Assembly (NCBI GenBank): GCA_040275425.1
Contig: JBEOKB010000214.1
Span: 1-5,366 of the forward strand
Length of the DNA stretch: 5,366 bases
Direction: 5' to 3'
DNA from: Pinisolibacter sp040275425
GTDB taxonomy: Bacteria > Pseudomonadota > Alphaproteobacteria > Rhizobiales > Ancalomicrobiaceae
The position numbers and the translations under genes were made by a program. Below are positions 1 to 5,366 of the stretch, one piece after another (the stretch's first letter is position 1; every line of letters starts with the position of its first letter). Below the pieces are notes generated by a model. It made no database searches, was not told the origin of the DNA, and saw only the letters and a list, made by a program, of their open reading frames with translations.

Positions 1-464
1 CGCCTCCGCCCCCGCCGCGACCGCGCGATCCCCCGCCCGCGCTGAGCACGCTCGCCGCCCCCGCTCCGAAGCCGCGCCTGACCTGGGTCGGCGATCCCGC
101 CACCGGCCTCGCGCTCGGCGGCCACGACCCGGTCGCCTATTTCCTGTTCGATCGCGCCGTCCTCGGCACCTCGTCCCACGAGCTGAGCTGGGGCGGCACC
201 ACCTGGCAGTTCCTCGACGAGGGCAGCCTCGCCGCCTTCCGCGACGCGCCCGCCACCTACGCCCCCCTCTTCGGCGGGCGCTGCGTCTTCGCGGTGGCGC
301 GCGGCCTGCCGACCGAGGGCTCGCCCCTCCACCACGTCGTGCGCAACGGCCGTCTCATGCTCTTCGCCGACGCCCTCTCCCGCGCCGCCTTCCTCACCGA
401 CCCCGACCGCCTCCTCGCCGAAGCCGAGCGGCGCTGGCCTGCGCTCCTCGCGGATCTGCCCTGA
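1..464 (+). CDS. YHS domain-containing protein, 3' portion (5' end outside window)
   Basis: An open frame enters from the left edge (first full codon at 3) and ends at TGA 462-464, giving 153 visible residues. After a proline/alanine-rich stretch of about 25 residues comes a region typical of stand-alone YHS-domain proteins. It has ALGGHDPVAYF near visible residues 37-47, two Trp in the WGGTTWQF segment, a Phe-rich helix, then YAPLFGGRC with Cys at visible residue 94 (codon 282-284). The tail contains a LMLFAD strand and ends in AERRWPALLADLP. The family usually has about 150-160 residues with an export signal, so the domain looks complete and only the N-terminus is missing. Some relatives are annotated as selenoproteins at the Cys position; here it is an ordinary TGC. 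The biochemical role of the family is poorly defined, and a metal-related role is only suspected. The gene is separated from dppA by a long gap and is probably a different transcription unit. Confidence 0.85.
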   Translation, partial: PPPPPRPRDPPPALSTLAAPAPKPRLTWVGDPATGLALGGHDPVAYFLFDRAVLGTSSHELSWGGTTWQFLDEGSLAAFRDAPATYAPLFGGRCVFAVARGLPTEGSPLHHVVRNGRLMLFADALSRAAFLTDPDRLLAEAERRWPALLADLP

Positions 465-502
465 TCGACGTGCGAGGACCGTGGGAGAGCGTGCCTTTGC
501 CG

Positions 503-531
503 TTGCGCGTCGCGCCACATTGAGATTTGAT
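503..531 (+). promoter_or_regulatory. Weak candidate promoter for the dpp operon
   Basis: The gap between the YHS gene and dppA has one noticeably AT-richer patch (about 517-531). TTGCGC at 503-508 and TTTGAT at 526-531 are spaced 17 nt apart and match 3/6 and 4/6 of the sigma-70 consensus boxes. If this is used, transcription would start near 538 and leave a leader of about 185 nt before dppA. An alternative -35 box, TTGCCG at 497-502, has no good -10 partner. The match is poor, so position rather than sequence is the main support. Confidence 0.22.
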
Positions 532-554
532 CGGTCGCTCGAGAGGCGCACGAT

Positions 555-566
555 CGGTTCGAACCG
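555..566. promoter_or_regulatory. Perfect 12-bp palindrome, possible operator
   Basis: CGGTTCGAACCG is a perfect palindrome, and the flanking bases do not extend it. It lies in the non-coding leader just downstream of the candidate promoter, where a repressor site could act. A 7-bp direct repeat, GATCGGT, occurs at 529-535 and again at 552-558, the second copy overlapping the palindrome; the copies are 23 nt apart, about two helical turns. No regulator family can be assigned, and in GC-rich DNA such a palindrome may be chance. Confidence 0.3.
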
Positions 567-649
567 GCGGCGCTTACGAGAGTGGAGTTCTCCCCCTCGG
601 GAGCGGACCGGACGACAACGACGAGAACCGCGCGCCATCCGAAAGGATT

Positions 650-705
650 TTCCGCGAGCCTCCGATCGCCGCCCCGCCCTCGATGGACGTGATCTTCTCG
701 CGGAA
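650..705 (+). promoter_or_regulatory. Leader inverted repeat upstream of the dppA ribosome binding site
   Basis: TTCCGCGAG (650-658) and CTCGCGGAA (697-705) are perfect 9-base reverse complements separated by 38 nt. In the mRNA they could form a stem ending 4 nt before the AAGGAG ribosome binding site of dppA. The stem would not itself hide that site, but it could affect ribosome access or mRNA stability. The long loop is GC-rich and could fold further. This is seen in sequence only; a function is inferred. Confidence 0.3.
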
Positions 706-727
706 CGTGAAGGAGCAATCTCGATGA
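683..727 (+). other. Possible 14-codon upstream ORF overlapping the dppA start
   Basis: ATG at 683 opens a short frame encoding MDVIFSRNVKEQSR, ending at TGA 725-727. This stop overlaps the dppA ATG (724-726) as ATGA, the arrangement typical of translational coupling. The same frame is also open upstream, back to a possible TTG at 527. Against it, no Shine-Dalgarno sequence precedes the ATG at 683, and dppA has a strong site of its own. The peptide shows no run of one amino acid that would suggest classical attenuation. It is recorded as a possibility only. Confidence 0.15.
710..715 (+). promoter_or_regulatory. Ribosome binding site of dppA
   Basis: AAGGAG lies 8 nt before the ATG at 724, a near-ideal Shine-Dalgarno sequence and spacing. 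It decides the start: the frame is open as far back as a GTG at 481, but only the ATG at 724 has this site and begins directly with a signal peptide. Confidence 0.85.
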
Positions 728-2322
728 AACGGACCCTCACCCACGGCGCGGCCACGCTTCTGGCGATGCTGGCGCTCGGCATCGGCGCGGCCCAGGCCAA
801 GACGCTGGTCTACTGCTCGGAAGGCAGCCCCGAGAACTTCACTCCGGCGCTGAACACCACCGGCACCTCGTTCGATGCCGCGCGCCCGGTCTACAATCAG
901 CTCGTCGAATTCGAGCGCGGCTCGACCAACGTCGTTCCCGGCCTCGCCGAGAAGTACGACATCTCCCCCGACGGTCAGACCATCACCTTCAAGCTGCGCA
1001 AGGGCGTGAAGTTCCATTCCGGCGTCAACGGCTTCAAGCCGACCCGTGACCTCAACGCCGACGACGTGCTGTTCTCCTTCAACCGTCAGTGGAAGGCGGA
1101 TCACCCCTACCACAAGATATCCGGCGGCGCTTACGACTACTTCTCCGACATGGACATGCCGACCCTGCTGAAGTCGGTGGAGAAGGTCGACGACCTGACC
1201 GTGAAGATGGTCCTGACCGAACCCAACGTGACCATCCTCGCCAATCTGGCGATGGACTTCGCCTCGATCCACTCGGCCGAATACGCCGACTTCCTGCTCA
1301 AGGCCGGCAAGCCCGAACAGTTCGACCAGGTGCCCGTCGGCACCGGCCCGTTCTCCTTCGTCGCCTACCAGAAGGACGCGGTCATCCGCTACAAGGCCTT
1401 CCCGGACTATTGGGGCGGCAAGGCCAAGGTCGACGATCTGGTCTACGCCATCACCGGCGACGCCACCTCGCGCTACGCCAAGCTGAAGAAGGGCGAATGC
1501 CACGTCATGTTCGGCCCCAACCCGGCCGACCTCGAGGCGCTGGCCAAGGACCCCTCGCTCAAGCTGATGAGCCAGCCCGGCCTCAACATCGCCTACTGGG
1601 CCTTCAACGTGAAGAAGCCCCCCTTCGACAAGAAGGAGGTGCGTCAGGCCTTCTCGCTGGCCATCGACAAGGCCGCGATCCTCAAGGACGTCTACCAGGG
1701 CGCCGGTCAGGCCGCCAAGAACATGATCCCGCCGACCATCTGGTCCTACAACGACAAGGTCGTCGACTTCCCCTACGACCCGGCCAAGGCCAAGGAGATG
1801 CTGGTGAAGGCCGGCGTCACCCTGCCGATGAAGGTCGACCTCTGGTACATGCCCAAGCAGCGCCCCTACAACCCCAACGGCAAGCGCATCGGCGAGATGA
1901 TGCAGGCCGACCTCGCCAAGATCGGCGTCGAGGCGACCCTCGTCACCTACGAGTGGGGCGAGTACCGCAAGCGCATGCAGGCGGGCGAACACACCACCGG
2001 TCAGCTCGGCTGGACCGGCGACAACGGCGATCCGGACAACTTCTTCTTCCTGCTCGGCTGCTCGGCCGCCCGTGACGGCGGTCAGAACCTGTCGAAGTGG
2101 TGCAACAAGGAGTTCGACGACCGACTGAGCGCCGCCAAGAAGCTCACCGACAAGGCCGCTCGCACCAAGCTCTACGAAGAGATGCAGGTGATCGCCAAGG
2201 ACGACGCCCCGCAGTTCACCATCGCCCACTCGGTGGTGTTCGAGGCGACGACCAAGAACGTCACCGACTACAAGATCTCGCCGTTCGGCCGCCACGAGTT
2301 CTACGGCGTCGGCCTCGAGTGA
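724..2322 (+). CDS. dppA: Periplasmic dipeptide-binding protein DppA
   Basis: This 532-residue protein is the substrate-binding subunit of the dipeptide ABC importer (SBP_bac_5 family), close to the 535 residues of E. coli DppA. Residues 1-25 form a Sec signal peptide: basic MKR start, hydrophobic core, and an AQA cleavage site, giving a mature protein starting KTLVYCSEG as in E. coli. Counting from that site, residues known from the E. coli structure fall at the same numbers: Arg355 (QRPYNPN) for the ligand carboxylate, Asp408 (WTGDNGD) for the ligand amine, and Cys6 with Cys234 as a disulfide pair. A second pair is at 421 and 435, the first shifted by one through a one-residue insertion. 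Further shared blocks are FKPTRDLNADDV, AMDFASI, VRYKAF-like IRYKAFPDYWG, VYQGAGQAAKN and YEWGEYRKRM. Dipeptide binding is therefore well supported. E. coli DppA also handles 5-aminolevulinate and heme; whether this one does cannot be read from sequence. It is first in the operon and followed by a hairpin. Confidence 0.97.
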   Translation: MKRTLTHGAATLLAMLALGIGAAQAKTLVYCSEGSPENFTPALNTTGTSFDAARPVYNQLVEFERGSTNVVPGLAEKYDISPDGQTITFKLRKGVKFHSGVNGFKPTRDLNADDVLFSFNRQWKADHPYHKISGGAYDYFSDMDMPTLLKSVEKVDDLTVKMVLTEPNVTILANLAMDFASIHSAEYADFLLKAGKPEQFDQVPVGTGPFSFVAYQKDAVIRYKAFPDYWGGKAKVDDLVYAITGDATSRYAKLKKGECHVMFGPNPADLEALAKDPSLKLMSQPGLNIAYWAFNVKKPPFDKKEVRQAFSLAIDKAAILKDVYQGAGQAAKNMIPPTIWSYNDKVVDFPYDPAKAKEMLVKAGVTLPMKVDLWYMPKQRPYNPNGKRIGEMMQADLAKIGVEATLVTYEWGEYRKRMQAGEHTTGQLGWTGDNGDPDNFFFLLGCSAARDGGQNLSKWCNKEFDDRLSAAKKLTDKAARTKLYEEMQVIAKDDAPQFTIAHSVVFEATTKNVTDYKISPFGRHEFYGVGLE

Positions 2323-2329
2323 TCGATAC

Positions 2330-2357
2330 GCCCCCGGCGGGACATCTCGCCGGGGGC
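2330..2357 (+). terminator. Intercistronic hairpin after dppA (partial terminator or mRNA-stabilising stem)
   Basis: GCCCCCGGCG (2330-2339) and CGCCGGGGGC (2348-2357) form a perfect 10-bp, all-GC stem with an 8-nt loop, starting 8 nt after the dppA stop. It is followed by TCTTCAT, which is only a short, interrupted T tract, so full rho-independent termination is doubtful. Because dppBCD follow on the same strand without a clear promoter, the likeliest role is partial termination or protection of the dppA mRNA 3' end. Either would give more binding protein than permease, as known for other binding-protein operons. Confidence 0.6.
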
Positions 2358-2392
2358 TCTTCATGCCCACGACGTCGCCCGACGCGACACGA

Positions 2393-2449
2393 CGATCCTC
2401 CGATCGACCGGAGCGCGCTTGCGCTCTCCGCCGATCGAGTCGAGGATCG
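2393..2449. repeat. 57-nt imperfect inverted repeat between dppA and dppB
   Basis: This interrupted palindrome has three paired blocks. CGATCCTC (2393-2400) pairs with GAGGATCG (2442-2449). CGATCG (2401-2406) pairs with CGATCG (2432-2437), with a 4-nt bulge (2438-2441). GAGCGC (2411-2416) pairs with GCGCTC (2421-2426) around a GCTT tetraloop, with a small internal loop between blocks. That makes about 20 base pairs in 57 nt. It is separate from the hairpin at 2330-2357. It could be an mRNA processing or stability element, or a copy of a small dispersed palindromic repeat; only one copy is visible here. Confidence 0.5.
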
Positions 2450-2519
2450 CGCCGAGATCGCGGTACGGCCGACGCCCGCCCGCCGCGACTGAAATCACGC
2501 AAGTACCGAGACGATCGGC

Positions 2520-2524
2520 GAGGA
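2520..2524 (+). promoter_or_regulatory. Ribosome binding site of dppB
   Basis: GAGGA precedes the ATG at 2535 with a 10-nt gap, slightly long. It is weaker than the dppA site, in keeping with lower synthesis of the permease. It supports the ATG at 2535, whose product begins MLAFILRR, closely like the MLQFILRR start of E. coli DppB. Confidence 0.55.
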
Positions 2525-2534
2525 CGAACGAGAC

Positions 2535-3542
2535 ATGCTGGCCTTCATCCTTCGCCGCATCGCCCTGACCATACCGACGCTGTTCGCCCTGAGCTTCCTC
2601 ACCTTCATGGCGATTCGCCTCGTCCCCGGCGACCCGATCGAGGTCCGCCGCGGTGAGCGCGGCATCTCGCCCGAGCGCCTGGAGTTCTTCCGCCACGAGC
2701 TCGGCCTCGACCAGCCGGTGTGGAAACAGTTCCTCGACTACGTCTGGAACCTGCTGCACGGCGACTTCGGCACCTCGATCATCAGCCAGGAATCGGTGCT
2801 GAAGGAGTTCCTCACCCTGTTCCCGGCCACCGTCGAGCTGTCGATCTTCGCCACCCTCTTCGCCGTTCTGCTCGGCGTTCCGGCCGGCGTCCTCGCCGCC
2901 GTCAAGCGCGGCTCGGCCTTCGACCACGGCCTGATGGGCGTCGCCCTGTTCGGCTATTCGATGCCGGTGTTCTGGTGGGGCCTGCTGCTCGTCCTGTTCT
3001 TCTCGGTGACGCTCGACCTCACCCCGGTCTCCGGCCGCATCGACCTGCTCTACTATTTCGAGCCGGTGACCGGCTTCATGACCGTCGACGCCTTCCTCTC
3101 GGGCCAAGAGGGCGCGCTCGGCTCCGCCCTCGTCCATCTGGTGCTGCCGGCGATCGTGCTCGGCACCATCCCCCTCGCCGCCATCGCCCGCATGACCCGC
3201 TCCTCGATGCTCGAGGTGCTGGAGGAGGACTACGTCCGCACCGCCCGCTCCAAGGGTCTGCCGCCCTGGCGCGTCATCGGCCTGCATGCGCTCAGAAACG
3301 CCCTCATCCCCGTGGTCACCACCATCGGCCTCCAGGGCGGCACGCTTCTGGCGGGCGCGGTGATGACCGAGACCATCTTCGCCTGGCCCGGCATCGGCAA
3401 ATGGCTGATCGAGGCGATCTTCCGCCGCGACTATCCGGCACTGCAGGGCGGCGTTCTCCTGATCTCCACCCTGCTCGTCCTCGTCAACATGAGCGTCGAC
3501 ATCCTCAACGCCGCGATCAACCCGAGGATCCGTCATGCCTGA
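2535..3542 (+). CDS. dppB: Dipeptide ABC transporter permease DppB
   Basis: This 335-residue inner-membrane permease (339 in E. coli) forms half of the translocation channel with DppC. Six hydrophobic segments are visible at about residues 9-30, 97-123, 132-158, 198-217, 255-283 and 304-327. The family's PGDP motif follows the first segment (31-34), then GERGISPERL (40-49) and a periplasmic domain. The cytoplasmic EAA loop that docks on the ATPase runs from about 226 to 259, including EDYVRTARSKGL and HALRNALIP. The blocks YSMPVFWWG, LTPVSGR, ILPAIVLGTIP-like VLPAIVLGTIP, RMTRSSMLEVL and the C-terminus NPRIRH match E. coli DppB almost word for word, which separates it from OppB or the nickel permease NikB. 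It lies 212 nt after dppA, beyond two hairpins, with no convincing promoter of its own. Its last 8 nt overlap dppC. Confidence 0.96.
   Translation: MLAFILRRIALTIPTLFALSFLTFMAIRLVPGDPIEVRRGERGISPERLEFFRHELGLDQPVWKQFLDYVWNLLHGDFGTSIISQESVLKEFLTLFPATVELSIFATLFAVLLGVPAGVLAAVKRGSAFDHGLMGVALFGYSMPVFWWGLLLVLFFSVTLDLTPVSGRIDLLYYFEPVTGFMTVDAFLSGQEGALGSALVHLVLPAIVLGTIPLAAIARMTRSSMLEVLEEDYVRTARSKGLPPWRVIGLHALRNALIPVVTTIGLQGGTLLAGAVMTETIFAWPGIGKWLIEAIFRRDYPALQGGVLLISTLLVLVNMSVDILNAAINPRIRHA
3524..3528 (+). promoter_or_regulatory. Ribosome binding site of dppC, inside dppB
   Basis: GAGGA lies within the last codons of dppB, 6 nt before the dppC ATG at 3535. With the 8-nt ATGCCTGA overlap of the two genes, this points to coupled translation and roughly equal amounts of the two permeases. 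Confidence 0.65.
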
Positions 3543-4449
3543 CGCCACCACCTTCCCGACGGCCGATCGCCTCGAGGCTCTCGCCCCGCCCTCGCCCTGG
3601 CGCCTGTTGTGGACCGACTTCGCCGTCAATCGCGGCGCGGTCGCCGGCCTCGTCGTCATCCTGTTCGTGCTCGCCCTCGCCGTCCTCGCCGACGTCCTCG
3701 CCCCGCACGACCCGATGGAACAGTTCCGCGCCCACGTGCTCCAGCCGCCGGTCTGGGCCACGGGCGGTTCCTGGGCCTTCCCCTTCGGCACCGACGACGT
3801 CGGCCGCGACATGCTCTCGCGCATCATCCACGGCGCGCGCTACTCGCTGTTCATCGGCTTCGCCGTGGTGGTGGTGTCGCTGGCCGTCGGCGTGATGCTC
3901 GGCCTCACCTCCGCCTTCATGGGCGGGCTGGTCGACACCGTGATCTCCCGCCTGATGGACCTGATCATGTCGGTGCCTAGTCTGGTGCTGGCCATCGTCG
4001 TCATCGCCATCATCGGCCCGTCGCTGACCAACACCATCGTCGCGGTGACCATCGTCTACATGCCGCGCTACGTCCGCATCGTCCGCGCCACCGCGCAGGG
4101 CGAGATGGCCAAGGACTACGTCACCGCGAGTCGCGCCGCCGGCGTCGGCCCCCTTCGCCTCGCCCTGGTCACGGTCCTGCCCAACTGCATGGCCCCGCTG
4201 ATCGTCCAGGCCGCGCTCGGCATCTCCGACGCCATCCTCGAGGCCGCCGCCCTCGGCTTCCTCGGTCTCGGCGCCCAGCCGCCGACGCCCGAATGGGGCG
4301 CGATGCTCTCCTCCGCCCGCGAATTCATCCAGCGCGCCCCCCACGTGGTCACGCTGCCCGGCCTCGCCATCCTGATCACCGTCGTCTCGATCAACCTGAT
4401 GGGCGACGGCCTGCGCGACGCGCTCGATCCGAAACTGAAGCGGAGCTGA
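3535..4449 (+). CDS. dppC: Dipeptide ABC transporter permease DppC
   Basis: This 304-residue inner-membrane permease (300 in E. coli) is the partner of DppB in the channel. A cytoplasmic N-terminal stretch of about 34 residues (WTDFAVNRGAVAGL at its end) leads into the first membrane segment (35-57). The family's GTDDVGRDMLSRI motif sits at 85-97. Further hydrophobic segments lie at about 103-126, 143-176 (probably two, parted by GPSL at 161-164), 222-246 and 272-292. The EAA loop is at about 190-220, with EMAKDYVTASRAAGVG and PNCMAPLIVQ. ALGFLGLGAQPPTPEWG (239-255) and the C-terminus GDGLRDALDPKL are nearly identical to E. coli DppC. The start is supported by a ribosome binding site at 3524-3528 and by the overlap with dppB. 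dppD follows after a 5-nt gap, so B, C and D are clearly one transcript. Confidence 0.96.
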   Translation: MPDATTFPTADRLEALAPPSPWRLLWTDFAVNRGAVAGLVVILFVLALAVLADVLAPHDPMEQFRAHVLQPPVWATGGSWAFPFGTDDVGRDMLSRIIHGARYSLFIGFAVVVVSLAVGVMLGLTSAFMGGLVDTVISRLMDLIMSVPSLVLAIVVIAIIGPSLTNTIVAVTIVYMPRYVRIVRATAQGEMAKDYVTASRAAGVGPLRLALVTVLPNCMAPLIVQAALGISDAILEAAALGFLGLGAQPPTPEWGAMLSSAREFIQRAPHVVTLPGLAILITVVSINLMGDGLRDALDPKLKRS

Positions 4450-4454
4450 GGCCG

Positions 4455-5366
4455 ATGTCCCTCCTCGAGATCGAGAACCTCTCCGTCGACTTCGAAACCC
4501 GCTCCGGCGGCCTGTTCCGCGCCGTCGATCGGGTGTCGCTGACGGTCGATCCGCGCGAGATCGTGTCGATCGTCGGCGAATCGGGGTCCGGCAAGTCCGT
4601 CGCCATGCTCGCCGTCATGGGCCTGCTGCCCAAGACCGCCCGCATCACCGCCGATCACCTCGCCTTCGCCGGCGAGAACCTCGCCGGCATCACCCCCGCC
4701 GCCCGCCGCCGCCTGATCGGGCGCGACATCGCCATGATCTTCCAGGAACCGATGTCGTCGCTGAACCCGTGCTTCACCGTCGGGTTCCAGATCGGCGAGG
4801 CGCTCGCCACCCATCTCGGCCTCGGCCGCGCCGCCCGCCGCGCCCGCGCGATCGAACTCCTGGAGCTGGTCGGCATCCCCTCGCCCGAGAGCCGTCTCTC
4901 CGCCTTCCCGCACCAGCTCTCCGGCGGCATGAGCCAGCGCGTCATGATCGCCATGGCCATCGCCTGCTCGCCGAAGCTCCTCATCGCCGACGAGCCCACC
5001 ACCGCCCTCGACGTCACCATCCAGGCCCAGATCCTCGATCTCCTGGTGCGCCTGCGCGACGAGAAGAACATGGCGCTGGTGCTGATCACCCACGACATGG
5101 GCGTGGTCGCGGAGACCGCCGAGCGCGTGGTGGTGCAGTACGCGGGTCGTCAGGTCGAGCGCGCCGCGACCGTCGACCTCTTCCGCGATCCGCATCACCC
5201 CTACACCTCGGCCCTCCTCGCCGCCCTGCCCGAGCGCGCCACCGCGCGCCGCCTGCCCGCGATCCCCGGCGTGGTGCCCGGCCAATGGGACCGCCTCGAC
5301 GGTTGCCGCTTCGCGCCGCGATGCGCCGTCGCCTCGCCCGTCTGCGCCACCACCCCGCCGCGCGCC
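4455..5366 (+). CDS. dppD: Dipeptide ABC transporter ATP-binding protein DppD (3' end outside window)
   Basis: The reading frame runs from ATG 4455 to the right edge without a stop: 304 residues visible, against 327 in E. coli DppD. GGAG at 4442-4445, inside the end of dppC and 9 nt upstream, supports this start. The ATPase motifs are all intact: Walker A GESGSGKS (41-48, Lys47), Q-loop Gln97 in IFQEPMSSLNP, signature LSGGMSQ (155-161), Walker B LLIADE (Asp179, Glu180), D-loop TALD, and switch His213 in LITHD. After the nucleotide-binding domain comes the C-terminal region of peptide-transporter ATPases: HPYTSALLAALP (248-259), PGVVPG (271-276), then Cys284, Cys290 and Cys297. In related peptide importers these cysteines bind an iron-sulfur cluster with a fourth Cys further on, which would lie past the edge here. 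It works at the cytoplasmic face, normally as a heterodimer with DppF. It could be confused with OppD, but the neighbours and SGGMSQRVMIAMAIAC favour DppD. Confidence 0.95.
   Translation, partial: MSLLEIENLSVDFETRSGGLFRAVDRVSLTVDPREIVSIVGESGSGKSVAMLAVMGLLPKTARITADHLAFAGENLAGITPAARRRLIGRDIAMIFQEPMSSLNPCFTVGFQIGEALATHLGLGRAARRARAIELLELVGIPSPESRLSAFPHQLSGGMSQRVMIAMAIACSPKLLIADEPTTALDVTIQAQILDLLVRLRDEKNMALVLITHDMGVVAETAERVVVQYAGRQVERAATVDLFRDPHHPYTSALLAALPERATARRLPAIPGVVPGQWDRLDGCRFAPRCAVASPVCATTPPRA

Noticed and set aside
465..520. A rho-independent terminator for the YHS gene
   Set aside because: Only a 4-bp GCGC-type stem around 505-514 can be found, with no T tract. The YHS transcript may end by another mechanism or read on into the dpp leader.
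257..718. A 153-codon minus-strand open frame covering the YHS gene end and the dppA leader
   Set aside because: The Arg/Ser/Ala-rich product is without recognisable features, and it partly overlaps the YHS domain coding region on the other strand.
481..723. An 81-residue N-terminal extension of DppA from the GTG at 481
   Set aside because: The extension is Arg-rich and unlike any DppA. The ATG at 724 has a strong ribosome binding site at 8 nt and starts a normal signal peptide.
574..2502. A 642-codon open frame on the minus strand across dppA
   Set aside because: It is antisense to a gene with residue-level matches to E. coli DppA. Its product is rich in Gly, Val, Leu, Arg and Asp/Glu with no recognisable domain, the usual by-product of GC-biased third codon positions.
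2450..2519. A separate promoter for dppBCD in the gap
   Set aside because: No pair of boxes resembling a sigma-70 promoter was found; the only AT-richer stretch (about 2490-2505) lacks a TATAAT-like hexamer.
2363..2656. A small + strand gene between dppA and dppB (97 codons)
   Set aside because: It runs 122 nt into dppB in another frame, has no ribosome binding site, and the product is an Arg/Ser/Pro-rich mix. The region is better explained by hairpin structures.
2361..3827. A 488-codon minus-strand open frame across dppB and the start of dppC
   Set aside because: It is antisense to clear membrane protein genes. The product is a low-complexity Glu/Gly/Ala/Arg mix, and a frame this long is expected in very GC-rich DNA.
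4116..5285. A 389-codon minus-strand open frame across dppC and dppD
   Set aside because: The same composition effect; no domain or signal can be seen, while the + strand shows every ABC ATPase motif.
1..5366. tRNA or rRNA genes, CRISPR arrays, insertion sequences, or a novel defence or mobile system
   Set aside because: No regularly spaced repeats, transposase motifs, terminal inverted repeats or RNA gene signatures were seen. The coding content is fully explained by a YHS protein and a conserved dipeptide transporter.

Overview
The window is very GC-rich, with third codon positions almost always G or C. It carries the start of a complete-looking dipeptide ABC transporter operon of the E. 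coli Dpp type. Base composition, codon use and gene layout suggest a high-GC proteobacterium, most likely an alphaproteobacterium of the Hyphomicrobiales type. That placement is an inference, because no taxonomic marker gene is present.

Layout, all on the + strand: (1) the 3' end of a YHS-domain protein gene (to 464), whose start lies left of the window; (2) a non-coding leader of about 260 nt (465-723) with an AT-richer, possibly promoter-like patch, a perfect 12-bp palindrome, a 9-bp inverted repeat just before the ribosome binding site, and a possible 14-codon upstream ORF whose stop overlaps the next start codon; (3) dppA (724-2322), the periplasmic peptide-binding protein; (4) a 212-nt intercistronic gap with two separate hairpin-forming structures; (5) dppB (2535-3542) and dppC (3535-4449), the two inner-membrane permeases, overlapping by 8 nt; (6) dppD (4455 to the window end), the first ATPase, cut off by the right edge about 20-30 residues before its expected end. 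A second ATPase gene, dppF, would be expected just beyond.

How the genes work together: DppA captures dipeptides in the periplasm and delivers them to the DppB-DppC channel. DppD, presumably with DppF, hydrolyses ATP to drive import. The hairpin straight after dppA fits the common arrangement in which the binding protein is made in excess over the membrane components. The YHS gene upstream has no evident functional link.

I found no undescribed system. The transporter is textbook in sequence. The points worth a second look are the intercistronic and leader RNA structures and the C-terminal cysteine motif of DppD.
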